Below, piece after piece: positions 47,879 to 57,336 of a DNA stretch of 64,000 bases. Source of the DNA: Paragyromitra xinjiangensis (Eukaryota; Ascomycota; Pezizomycetes; Pezizales; Discinaceae); contig JBCAMK010000003.1 of the NCBI GenBank assembly GCA_038503065.1, forward strand, positions 1,736,001 to 1,800,000, in the 5' to 3' direction. Below the pieces are notes generated by a model. The model did not search any database, had not been told where the DNA came from, and saw nothing but the letters and a program-made list of their open reading frames with translations. The first letter of the stretch is position 1; every line of letters starts with the position of its first letter. A program made the translations under genes and the position numbers.

Positions 47879-48271
47879 TGAGTGGGTGTGGAGTGCCTTT
47901 TGTTTGGCGTTTTATGGAGCTTTGTATTGTTTTTATCTCTTTACGGGAAAAAGATATGGAGGGTATGATAATTACGAGGCTTGGGGGTTATTCATGATTT
48001 TAATGTAACAATATTAGAAGAAAATGCAATTTATTACCATTAGAAGAATCAGTTGTCAATGTTCGGTGAGACGTGAATGTCGACATTGGATGACGCCAAG
48101 CTCAGACAGATCGACGGTGCTGCAGGGCCCGTGCACCGATAACGTTATCCCGGTATTTCACAAAAAGAAAAAAGAAAAAAAAACCCTCCAATTCTCTCTT
48201 TTTCTCCCACAAATCCCACTACAGTGACCCTCAATTCCACCTAGAGCAAGCCTCTACCCCCAGTGGTGGCC
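47879..48271. other. Short intergenic, promoter of the F-box gene
   Basis: KIN28 3' UTR followed by the upstream region of the gene starting at 48272. An A-rich run lies at about 48,163-48,184. Nothing else recognised. Confidence 0.45.
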
Positions 48272-49144
48272 ATGGGCTTCATAAACCCAGGAAAAAACAA
48301 TAGGTCCCGTATAGTCGGCATCAGACTCCGCGACCGTCCGTCCACCTCCCCATCCAGAGGTCCCCGCTGCTCCCATTCTCCAATACCCCGTCGCCCAACC
48401 AAGCGCTCACGAACAGGCTCACGACTCTCCTCCACCCCACGCAGCAGCCGCGACCCTACCCCACTACCTGTGCTATCTCGTTTCGAATCCCTCCCGGTGG
48501 AAATCCTCCACACTATATTCTCACATTCCTTCAACCTCAACCTCGCACGGTCGTCACTGCACCTTACACACGCGCTCGCGGGGCGACACCTACAATTGGA
48601 ATATGTACATGTGAATCGCAATGACGCAGAGGCACTGAGTGGTGTGTTTACGCTAAGGTTCTTTACGCTGTCGTTTTTGGAATTGTGGGAAGGACGGTTC
48701 CGACAGATGTTGAATTGTACCGGCGCTTATTTGCCTGTGCGGTTAGTGGCGGAACCTTGGTGTGGGGAGAAGATTGGATTATTTGCAGCGCTTGTGGCGC
48801 GCGGGGCGGGGTTGGCGGAGGATGAGAGGGATGGGTATTTGTCGGTTTTGCATGCAGCTGTGATTTCGCGGAGGGTGGATGTGATGGGGGTGTTGGTTGA
48901 GACGGCAGGGCTGAAACCGGATACGGAGAGTTTGAGGCTTGCGATGAGGCATACGGTTGGGGATGAGGGAGATTTGGGTGTGTGCAGAATGTTGGTGGGA
49001 CGAGGGGCGGATATTGGAGATGCGAGTGTGTGGAGGGAGGCGTTGGCGCTAGAGAGGGGAGGTAGAGGGGATAAGGCGGTGGAGTGGTTGTTGGAGGGGG
49101 CGGCGCCGCCTGGTGAAGTTTTGGGGGAGTTGAGTTCGAGGTAG
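48272..49144 (+). CDS. F-box-like protein with degenerate ankyrin-type region
   Basis: Single-exon frame of 290 residues from ATG 48272 (the upstream in-frame starts are GTG only). The first 70 residues are basic and Ser/Pro/Arg-rich. An F-box-like segment follows (about 75-115: SRFESLPVEILHTIFSHSFNLNLARSSLHLTHALAG). The C-terminal half resembles divergent ankyrin repeats (LSVLHAAVISRRVDVMGVLV, DLGVCRMLVGRGADIGD, AVEWLLEGAAPP). Probable SCF substrate receptor with unknown target. The second half of the gene is markedly G-rich, unlike its start. It lies between the two TFIIK genes. Confidence 0.75.
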   Translation: MGFINPGKNNRSRIVGIRLRDRPSTSPSRGPRCSHSPIPRRPTKRSRTGSRLSSTPRSSRDPTPLPVLSRFESLPVEILHTIFSHSFNLNLARSSLHLTHALAGRHLQLEYVHVNRNDAEALSGVFTLRFFTLSFLELWEGRFRQMLNCTGAYLPVRLVAEPWCGEKIGLFAALVARGAGLAEDERDGYLSVLHAAVISRRVDVMGVLVETAGLKPDTESLRLAMRHTVGDEGDLGVCRMLVGRGADIGDASVWREALALERGGRGDKAVEWLLEGAAPPGEVLGELSSR

Positions 49145-49712
49145 GGGGTGGTTTGGAGGTGCTAATACCTGGGATCTGTGCTGGATGAGATGTGGGGAGG
49201 ATGATGTTCTTTCCCTATATCGGCTCAGCTATCTCCCTATTCCATTTCATTGTACAAAAGCTTTGCGCAGATCTTTGTTTCACGGATACCTGGGTGATGG
49301 TTCATGATTGGAGGTGGTTTGCATTTACTCGGAGCATTGGGGATACTAAAAGTTTTCATAGGGGCTTGTCTGATTTGGCTTAATTTTTTCATGTAAATAG
49401 CTTAGGGATGGCCATTCGGAAAAATGGGAGCGTTCTATCAAATGGGATGGCTATTTAGGCTGCAGCAAGTACTGGTACTGTGCTTTGTGGTGGTTGCGAG
49501 TTATTTGTATGTGATAAGCTGTGATCCCAACGTTGTTTTAGCAGACGGGAAATCACTCGGCCACTGTATAAAAACACTAATGCTGGGCTCTAGTTCTCAC
49601 AATATTTCACCCCGTCCCCACAAATCAAATTCCCATTGCTATCAATATAATCGCCAAAACCAGCATTTCCCATAAATTACAGATATATTACACCACCCAT
49701 GCTACAATAAAC
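49145..49712. other. Convergent 3' intergenic, no gene seen
   Basis: 3' flanks of the F-box gene (+) and TFB3 (-). The frame at 49424-49675 (+) starts with a hydrophobic stretch but has no recognisable family and lies where UTRs are expected. Confidence 0.45.
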
Positions 49713-50849
49713 TCATGAAACGGCATCAACGATCATCAAATCTGTTAAAGTTGGAGCTTTACTCTCTTCATCTTTCTTCTCCACATCCTCATCGACGAAA
49801 AATGTAAGCCCCGAGAAAGCCTCGAATAGAGACCGTCCGTAGTACTCCTCCACGAAATAACCACCAGCTTGGGTGGCGACATCTTTTCGTGTAGGTTCCA
49901 GCCAGCTGCGGTATGTTAGCGATTTGTACTTAGGGGTATACCAAGAACGAGATATATACCTGCTCTCATAATAATCCTGCACGACATAAAACTCACTCTT
50001 ATCATCCAGCCCATCTAATGGATCAAACGGTCCCTCCTCCACATCCTTCTTCCTCGTCCCAGCCAACAAACTACTCTTAAGCAAATTCCTCCCCTCACTC
50101 ACAGCTTTCATCCTCATCGCCTCTTCCGCCTGTCTCCTCTTCCTCTCACTCGACCTCTTCAACTGCACATCCTGGATAATCTTAACAGCATTCTTATCCC
50201 CGGTAGCCAACGCATTCAACGTAATCTTTTTAACTTCCTCTTGCTCCCTCCTCTCTTCCTCTAACTCCCTCGCCGCCATCTCCCTCGCCAGCCTATGCTG
50301 CTCCTTCTCTGCCTCTGTCGCCTGCGCAAACGCTTGCATCTCCGCCGCCGCCCGCGCCGCATTCGTATTAATCAAGTCCTTATTCGCGAGCTCATACGCC
50401 TGTAGCTTCGACTCTGTCTTGGCGACATCTACCCCATTAACTAGATTAAACGTCATCTCCTCTACCTCCTCAAGATAGTTATTGTAGTCGAGCAGGGTAT
50501 CGAAATCATCGCGGCGTTTGTTGAAGGTTTTGGCGATACGTTTACGGACGTCGACTTCGCGCTCAACGGTGACATCCTCGAAAGTCTGTTTACGGAATTT
50601 GTTTTTGCGGAGGGTTTTGCCGCAGCCGATGACGGGGCAGGGTGCCGGGCCTTGTGTGAATATACGGTCGACACAGGATTCACACATTTTGTGGTAGCAG
50701 ATTGGGGACATGAGAAATCTGATTTGGGGGTTGAGGTATTTGGAGGATTTGCATACTGGGCAATTTTCGTCTAGGGAGGCGTGTTAGTTCTTTTGTCCAA
50801 ACGGAGGAGAGAGAAATAGCTTACCGTCATCTCGTTTCATGGGATTCAT
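49713..50849 (-). CDS. TFB3: Tfb3/MAT1, RING subunit and assembly factor of CAK/TFIIK
   Basis: Three exons (50849-50825, 50770-49960, 49905-49713) give 342 residues. Tfb3/MAT1 holds Kin28/CDK7 and its cyclin together and tethers them to core TFIIH. The N-terminal C3HC4 RING is complete: C12, C15, C33, H35, C38, C41, C53, C58 (DENCPVCKSSKYLNPQIRF, SPICYHKMCESC, PCPVIGC). The MAT1 block RKNKFRKQTFEDVTVEREVDVR follows, then a long charged coiled coil (about 110-235) and the CDK-activating C-terminal part WLEPTRKDVATQAGGYFVEEYYGRSLFEAFSGL. The last intron (49959-49906) is 54 nt, a multiple of three without stop; unspliced it would insert 18 residues between YYES and WLEP, which homologues lack. 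Confidence 0.93.
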
Positions 50850-51055
50850 GGCTGCTGCTGAGTTCGCGAGGTATCGTATATGTGAATGAGTTGGCGTTGA
50901 GTTGCGGCTCTCCATTTCGCCTTCAACGCGTTAAGCTCTCAGGGTTAGGGCTGTTCGTGTCTGAGCTTAGCTCCCGTTGTGGTGTAACATTTTTCGGTCT
51001 ATTTGTCTTCCATGCCACTGACACCCCCGAAGAACCACTTTGCACAATACCCACC
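50850..51055. promoter_or_regulatory. Shared divergent promoter of TFB3 and BUD27
   Basis: Only 206 bases separate the start codons of TFB3 (-) and the URI homologue (+), so transcription of both must start here. No TATA box is evident. Confidence 0.5.
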
Positions 51056-53263
51056 ATGGCATCTCCGGTAACTACAGATCCCACGTTGGAGCGCCACCGG
51101 CAGCGACTTGAACAGTCCCTTGAAAAGCTCCGGAAGGCTCTGCGACATTGGCAAATTTTCTCTGCTGAGTATGAGGCGTTTCGAGAGGAACTTCAGGCTT
51201 TGCCGGCTGATGCGAGTCGGGAGGATATGGTGAGCTTTGAGCGGGGACTCCCGGGGTCGGGACGTTTGTTTGAGGAGAAATATGGGATTGCTAATGAGTA
51301 TGAAGCTAGCGGTCGGAACTGATTTCGGTGGTACAGTGGTGGATGAGAAAGGTGGGTTTCTGGAAACTCTAGTTTGCTGCTCTGCGGGTTGGAGACTGAC
51401 TGGTTGGTTTGGCTACAGAGATCAAAGTCCTTCTCGGTGATAAAGTGGGGATTAGGCGAAGTGTAGCGCAGGTCCTTGCGACTGTTGGGCATAGAATTGA
51501 TTGTATGTTCTCGGTAGTCCGTGTCCAGTGTTACGAGTCACTAACATTGGGTTTCTACAGACGTCCAAGAAAACGTAACAAAAGTCGAAAAACAAATCGA
51601 GCAAGGCGAAACTAAGCTCGCCTCCTTACTAGTCGTAGCAGCGCCAGATGTATGCTTTCTCCGCTGAATTAATGAAAAGAAACTGAACTGATTATACTAT
51701 AGCTTACAAACGAAGAGGGACTACCGATCATGGACATTCGCGAGGAACTCGACGAGGAAGACAACATCATCAGTCAGTGATACTTCCTCCATGTTTTTAT
51801 ACTCTGTCTAACTAAATTCTACAGCTGCAACCGTCAACGGCAACGACCTTAACGCGGCTATAAAAGCCATTGACACCGAAGGTCTTGAAAAGATTGTTGG
51901 GATTGCAGACAAGGACCAGACAAACCTCAAAGCCCCGACTAAGCCCCTAGAGAACAAACCCAGGAACCCGTCTCCACTCCGGGAAGTAACGATTCAGGAT
52001 CCCACAACCGCTGAGACCCCCACCCGTGAGATAAAGGAGGCTCCTGAACCGCCAAAGGAGGAGCCGCCAAAGAAGGAACCTAAAATCATCTCCTCGGCAG
52101 AAGAAGACGGTGGTGGGATTGTCAAGATTTTAGACGACGAACCTGAGGCGAAAGCAGAGGACTGGGTACGAGAGGTCCCCGGGGAATCAGAAGAGGACGC
52201 GGAAATGAGACGGGAGATGTTGAAATACAATATGGCAGAGATTGGAGCCGTAGTAGCTGAGATCAACCTAGACGAAGACGGTGACTACTACGGATACGAG
52301 GACAGCGATGATTACGATGACGATGACGACGAGGAAGAGGAAGAGGACGAGGACGAGTACGGACGAACGAAATATAAGGTTATCACCCCCGAACTACAAC
52401 GCGAAATGGAGGAGCTACAAAGAAGGGTAAAAGAGCGGGCAGAGACAGCAAGGAACGGAGGAACTACGAAAGAAGACGACCAACAGTCAAAGAAAAGGGG
52501 TGTCAGGTTTGCACAGGAATTGGACATCGCGCCTGCACCCGCACCCATCCCTCCTTCTCCCCGCACTATCCTTCCCCGCACTCCCACATCATCTCTACCA
52601 CCTATGCCAGTACCTCCATCAGCATCCAACGAAGAAGACGCAATCCCACTCCTACTAGACCTAATGGCCATGGACGAGGCTAGAAAAGCCGGCCTACAGC
52701 CCATCATAGACAAACCAGAGACCAAAAAACCCAGCATTTTCAAGAGTGAAAGGGCAAGCGCTGCAGAACCCCCACCACAAGAACGAGTCGTACCCACATC
52801 AGCACTCGCCCCAACAGTGCTAGAGCGCTCACCAATCACCTCGTCACCAAACGCCCCCACCGAATCTTCTGCCACAACTCCCCGCAAACAATCACGCTTC
52901 AAAGCCGCGAAAGCCGCCTCAGCGGCAGCTCCAGTGTCTATTTACGATAACACAACTCCCCACGATGAGGTAGATGAAAACGACGAAGATGAGATGCGGC
53001 AACCCACGATGTCTAATTTCGTAAAAGAGCGTGCTTCCTCTGCAAATTCATCTGCCGAACCACCTGATGAGCTTGACCCCGCTATTCATCGCCGGGAGGT
53101 GGCGAGTGAGTTCCATCGTATGAGAACAAAGATGATACAACAGCAAGGCGGCTTCGTCGAGACGGAGGAGGAAGGGGCGATAGTACCACTCAGCGAAAGT
53201 GGGGAGAAAAGAAAGGTTAGCCGATTCAAGGCGGCGAGGTTAAAAGCGATGGAACAATCATAG
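51056..53263 (+). CDS. BUD27: URI/Bud27, unconventional prefoldin
   Basis: Six exons (51056-51229, 51306-51351, 51419-51502, 51561-51649, 51703-51772, 51825-53263) give 633 residues. Bud27/URI is a prefoldin-like scaffold that binds Rpb5 and helps assemble RNA polymerases in the cytoplasm. The first 110 residues form the prefoldin-alpha helices and hairpin: LERHRQRLEQSLEKLRKAL, DASREDMLAVGTDFGGTVVD, EKEIKVLLGDKVGIRRSVAQ, then RIDYVQENVTKVEKQIEQGE. A long disordered part carries acidic DDDDDEEEEEDEDEY runs and the fungal-conserved EDAEMRREMLKYNMAEIGAV; the end is basic (RKVSRFKAARLKAMEQS). The first intron must end at an AAG (51303-51305) to keep the GTDFGG motif. Confidence 0.88.
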
Positions 53264-53382
53264 ATGGAATAATATGTACATTCAATTCATGTGGTTATCT
53301 TTTATTTAAATAAAAATGAGATAGAGGTGTGAGGTATGATACAAAATTACTTTTTTTTCTTTTCTTTAGTAAGATAGAACGC

Positions 53383-54133
53383 CTATGATACAGTGTCTTT
53401 GTCTTGAGGATCTGAGAGAGTAATTTCTGACGAGGATTTCGAGGCCTCTTTAGCGGCTTTATCTTGGGCGAGTTGCTCCTGGTAGAGCTTATCAGCGTGC
53501 ATTTGGATTTTCTCGTCGACTACGGGATCGCGTGTAAAGTCGGACATATAACCTAGAGCTCGAAGGAAGTCCTATTCAGAAAATTTCAGCATTCGTAATT
53601 CTAAGGCAAAAGCCCCTAAACAAAGCAATTAAGAAAGGCGCTGCACATACTGATTGAGCGGTATAGCAATCCTGCAACTTATGATTATATTTGGAACATG
53701 TCGTCATTCTCTCCTTGAAACTGCCACGTTTGTAGCACTCGTGCAGCTCAAACTGCTCGTTCGCGCAATTCTCCAACGCCGCACGCCCAATTGCCCCTTT
53801 GCGCCATTTGTACGCTTGGATGATATCCGATAGCTGTTCCTGGGACGACTTAGCCGCCTCCTCAGCACCCTGCGGTTGGTATTGCGCCCAGATATCTGCG
53901 TAACGATCGCCGTATTTAGAAGGTGTTGCAGTAGGTTTTGATTCTTCTGAAGAGTCTGTTTCTGGGGTTTTAGGATTTACGGAGGTCTGTGAGGTCGATG
54001 AAGTCGAGGAGGTGGGCGCAAGCTTGAGGGGGGATTCGCGGAGGAGATATTCGCGGATTTCGGGGTCGAGGCGGTGGAAAGGGTCTTTAGCTTTTGACCC
54101 GGAGGAGGTTGAGTCGTTCCAGAACCAGCCCAT
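53383..54133 (-). CDS. Twin-CX9C (CHCH-type) protein of unknown function
   Basis: Two exons (54133-53651, 53571-53383) give 223 residues starting MGWFWNDS. Residues about 125-170 contain two exact CX9C motifs, CANEQFELHEC and CSKYNHKLQDC, the signature of small proteins oxidised by Mia40 in the mitochondrial intermembrane space. Upstream are DPFHRLDPEIREYLLRESP and ADIWAQYQPQ; after the second pair comes DFLRALGYMSDFTRDPVVDEKIQMHADKLY. The whole layout matches a conserved fungal protein that I cannot name with certainty. The upstream in-frame extension (to 54199) starts only with TTG. It converges with BUD27, with 119 bases between stop codons. Confidence 0.8.
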
Positions 54134-55487
54134 TCTTACAATTGAAAGAAGTAGGCGCTTTGATCGTGAATTCGTGAATTCGCGGTTCTGGTGGGGCAAT
54201 TGATGTCTTAACCATGATGTCTGTTATCTGGAAGCCCTAACCCTAAGTGGTTGCTTCCGCGGGCGTCATGGTGTAGCACTCGCAAAATATCTTAGGAGCG
54301 ACATTTTCTGTAGTATATACTCCAGGGCTATTCACCGATATTACAGAACTCCGAGATATCGGTGTGCAGGTAGTAAGATAAACCTTCATCCTACCTAGCA
54401 CTTAGCCTCTAGAAACGTCTCCCTAGATTTTAGTTAGGTGGCGAATTTTTCTCAGGTTTCATAACCGCTCGGTTGAAACTTTACCATTTTGACATACGTA
54501 GGTTGCAAATACCGTATGTACTCTCGGGATACGACCTAAAAGTGCCCCAAGCTAGGCCTAATATGGTATGAAATGTGGCAAAACTATCAGTATTCTATCA
54601 CTCAGAAGGTCACTCGAGAACGCCACTCAAAAGATATGTGGCTCATGCAAAGAGCGAGCTTCTAAGTAGGTCATCCAGTACCTCATTAGGCCTAGCCCGG
54701 GGCACTTTCAAGTCGTATTTCGAGAGTACATACGGTAGGCTAGGGCTTCATTGAACCCCCGGTACACCCCCGCGCCCGGGCAGATAATTGGGCTGAGGCC
54801 CGAAGTCATGGCGATAAGTTTGTTTACAGGTAATAGTAAAGATAAGCGGTATTGTTTAGCTAGACCTAGGCATGGGGGGAAAGAATTACACATGCCTATT
54901 GCGTAAAGTTTATTGATCTTCCATATCTAGCTTGAGAACCCCTCGGGGCCTTTTGGCTACATACTGATAAGTGCGAATCAGAAGAACGATACCAACATGT
55001 AGTCATTAATCTTGGTATTATGGGCATCAGGGCCTATGGCAGAGATCTATAATACGATTTAGGCATTCGCCATCCCTTCTATAATCAATGACTAAATTTA
55101 AAAGAGGGGTATAAGGCTGCGAGTTAGAACCCCACGTGTGCTTAGGCGTGGCGTGCCGCATCTGGATGCTGGTGGGGCTTGTGTAGGGGCTCTTGATGGA
55201 AAGCGGGAACCAACTCCGTTACCTCACCATCCAGGTGCATGTCACATCATTTTAGCGCATTTTGAATAGCTGCTTACTTCCGTAGTCATCAATATTTTGG
55301 TTTTGGTTTTGTGGAGATACTTTGAAGAAACATTACGGCCACTAGCTAATAGAAACCAAATGTTTTCAGAGAATAGCGGATTGCATTAACTAGTCATAGT
55401 AGCTTCGTTAAAGTACTATACAACTCGCATGACATTGTAAAAGACAGACAATTGCACCATAACACCAATAACTAACAGATTATTGCT
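54134..55487. other. Intergenic with a MITE, no gene seen
   Basis: Promoter of the CX9C gene next to 54133, a TA-flanked inverted-repeat element at 54512-54735, then AT-rich sequence without a supported frame up to the 3' end of the HSP9/12 gene. Confidence 0.5.
54512..54735. mobile_element. 224-bp MITE with about 54-bp inverted repeats and TA duplication
   Basis: The left arm (54512-54565, beginning CCGTATGTACTCTCG) is repeated in inverted orientation at about 54682-54735, and TA flanks both ends (54510-54511, 54736-54737). Across the arms I count six differences and all are transitions (GG/AA, C/T, A/G, AA/GG), as expected if C-to-T mutation acted on the copies. The interior has no coding frame. 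The ACTCTCG motif is shared with the MITE at 17976, but the rest of the arm is different. Confidence 0.8.
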
Positions 55488-55925
55488 TTAGTTGTTGTTT
55501 CCAAGACCAACGGCGTTCTTGACCTGTGAAAATTGTTAGTAAAACTCAAGATGGCGTGATTTATGAGCAGAAAAACTGACCTTGTCGAGGGGGCCATCAT
55601 TGGTGTGGTGATCCTTCTCACGGCGGGTCTTATCGAAGGCCTCCTGGGTAGTGCTCTTGTTCTCGTCAGGGTTGGTACCAGCGGCAACACCTGGAATTGA
55701 TGTTAGATGATTCACAATTGGAAGAGACTCGGATTCATACGGTCAGTAGTGTCAGTGACGGTCTCCTTAACTCTCTGGGTGGCTGACTTGGAGTGGTCGG
55801 GAGTCTATATTTGAAGAATGTATTAGAAATATATCAACTTTTGAGATGTTTGCTAAGGGAAGAGGTCGACTCACGATCTCCTCCTTAGCCTTAGTGGAGA
55901 AATCTTTGCGGCCGAGATCAGACAT
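55488..55925 (-). CDS. HSP12: HSP9/HSP12-family stress protein
   Basis: Four tiny exons (55925-55875, 55804-55741, 55690-55581, 55523-55488) give an 86-residue hydrophilic protein: MSDLGRKDFSTKAKEEI, then TPDHSKSATQRVKETVTDTT, DRVAAGTNPDENKSTTQEAF, and a VKNAVGLGNNN end. The MSDxGRKxF start and the repeated KxxD pattern are those of Hsp12 (yeast) and Hsp9 (fission yeast), membrane-protecting proteins induced by heat, starvation and osmotic stress. An AGGGG stress element and a TATATA box lie within 135 bases upstream. The gene is invisible to long-frame searches because each exon is under 37 codons. Confidence 0.85.
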
Positions 55926-56032
55926 GATGAGTAGTGGTTTGGATTGGTGGTAGTTAAAAAGTGTTTAAAAAGTTGTAGTTTGTTTGTGAAGATTGCTTTG
56001 AACTTGTGTTTTCTGATGAGGAGGCAGCGAAG

Positions 56033-56057
56033 AGGGGAATCAAAGGCGGTTTATATA
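56033..56057 (-). promoter_or_regulatory. Stress element (AGGGG) and TATA box upstream of the HSP9/12 gene
   Basis: AGGGG at 56033-56037, the core of the stress response element bound by Msn2/4-type zinc-finger factors, lies about 108 bases before the start codon, and TATATA at 56052-56057 lies about 127 bases before it. Both fit a strongly inducible stress gene, though the AGGGG core alone is a short motif. Confidence 0.45.
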
Positions 56058-56102
56058 GACTTTGGGAAAGGTTCTCGAGACTGTCATGACGTCTGAACAT
56101 TA

Positions 56103-56299
56103 CTGTCTTTGACCAGCCAGCGGCCCAAACCGTCCACCAGCCTAAAAATTTTTACCCCATATTTGATTGGGCGGTTTGAATCTACCTGACCCCATTCTTT
56201 CTTCGTCATCCAAACATCATGTCAACCCCTATCTAATCAAATATGGGGCAAGATTTTTGGGCTGGTGGACGGTTTGGGCCGTTAGCTGGTCAAAGATAG
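56103..56299. mobile_element. 197-bp MITE with about 64-bp inverted repeats and TA duplication
   Basis: The left arm starts CTGTCTTTGACCAGCC (56103) and the right arm ends as its inverted counterpart (CTATCTTTGACCAGCT on the other strand, 56299). The arms match over about 64 bases (sharing CGGCCCAAACCGTCCACCAG) with about six transitions and one single-base gap. TA lies at both borders (56101-56102, 56300-56301). There is no coding sequence. It sits 178 bases upstream of the HSP9/12 start codon, inside or next to that promoter. Confidence 0.85.
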
Positions 56300-56517
56300 T
56301 ATCATATAGGCCTTGAAACTACCGTAAGTAGCAATTGCTAGACAGCAGGGAAAGAATAAAATTAAACATCTATTGCATGAAATTCCTTAAGGCAACCTCT
56401 CGAGGGCCTCTTGCAGATCCAAGAGAGAGCGATGCCATGTGACAGATCGAGAAGTTGTCCCTGCTCTGCAATCGATAGTCGAGAAAAACAAACTCTAAAG
56501 ACGAACACGACCAATCG

Positions 56518-56760
56518 CTAACTATTCCCAAAGTAATAATAGAGGGGAATATCCTTGCCATTTTTCAATCGCAACCGGTAAAGTTTTGACTTAATTGTCA
56601 AGACCATACTGGTGTTGTCATAGACAATGTCTTGAGCCGCATACGTCATTTGAATCGTTGCCGCGTGATGGCCCTTGCGAATTGCGCCAACCCCTTGCAT
56701 TCGGCTGGCGGCGGTCATAGCTTGTGTCAACGACGTAAAGATTACACAATCCAAGCAAAT
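56518..56760 (-). pseudogene. Copia-type retrotransposon gag remnant
   Basis: The minus-strand frame ends with MTYAAQDIVYDNTSMVLTIK and SKLYRLRLKNGKDIPLYYYF, then a stop. The pattern VY-x-TSM...KSKLYRLRLK-x-G is typical of the gag (UBN2-type) region of Ty1/Copia retrotransposons in fungi. Upstream, at 56,760-57,060, other frames look coded (RYAAKREMYLDGIQDFKNAK) but do not connect without a shift. There is no reverse transcriptase or long terminal repeat nearby. Probably a short decayed fragment. Confidence 0.45.
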
Positions 56761-57336
56761 TGAGAAAACCGGTTATCCAGCCACTTCCAACATCGCATTT
56801 CACAACATCTCGATATGCAAGTTTGGTTCGAGGAAATAGCCGTGTGGCTTTCAGCAAGGAAGCTGAGTGTGGCTGCTTTTTGCTCAACGTCATCCTCATC
56901 TAGCCCAAAGTAGGTTCATTCTCCATCCGCGCCGCCTACCAAATGGCTGCTATGCATCGGAGTGTCCCAAAGCACTGGGAGCCACACCTTTTTTGCATTC
57001 TTGAAATCTTGTATGCCATCAAGATACATTTCTCGCTTCGCGGCATATCTATCTTTGATAATATAACGAGTGACGTTTATCGTTGGCTATGATGTAGCTA
57101 GGCGCAACGCTGCAAAAAACCAGAATCTGGTCCCGTTTAGGGACCAATCTACAGTGATCTCACATAGAATTACCGCAAAAGCATGTGCTAGTTAATGAAG
57201 ATATAAGAAGTGCTGGTGACCCGCTGAAGGCAAATATCCTCTTCATTCACAAAACCAAACACATCTAAAGCAAACACTTCAAACTTCCTCCATAACTAGT
57301 CAAACCTTTTACCTTCATCTCCATCAATCAATCACA

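Larger units (their letters stand above)
55926..57336. other. Promoter of HSP9/12, a MITE and a Copia gag-like remnant
   Basis: No intact gene. In order: the stress-gene promoter (55,926-56,100), the MITE at 56,103-56,299, a Copia gag-like remnant on the minus strand at about 56,518-56,760 with further coding-like sequence to 57,060, a short perfect hairpin at 57,128-57,146, and the promoter of the small MG-start gene. Confidence 0.5.

Noticed and set aside
49424..49675. 83-codon + strand frame with a hydrophobic start
   Set aside because: Lies between two convergent genes where UTRs are expected and shows no family resemblance.
52312..52902. 196-codon open frame on the minus strand, Ser/Gly-rich
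   Set aside because: It is opposite the last exon of BUD27 and ends in a long serine run that is simply the complement of the Asp/Glu codons.
57128..57146. Perfect hairpin TGGTCCC-loop-GGGACCA
   Set aside because: Seven-base stem without TA borders or a longer arm; may be a scrap of a pogo-like element but cannot be supported alone.
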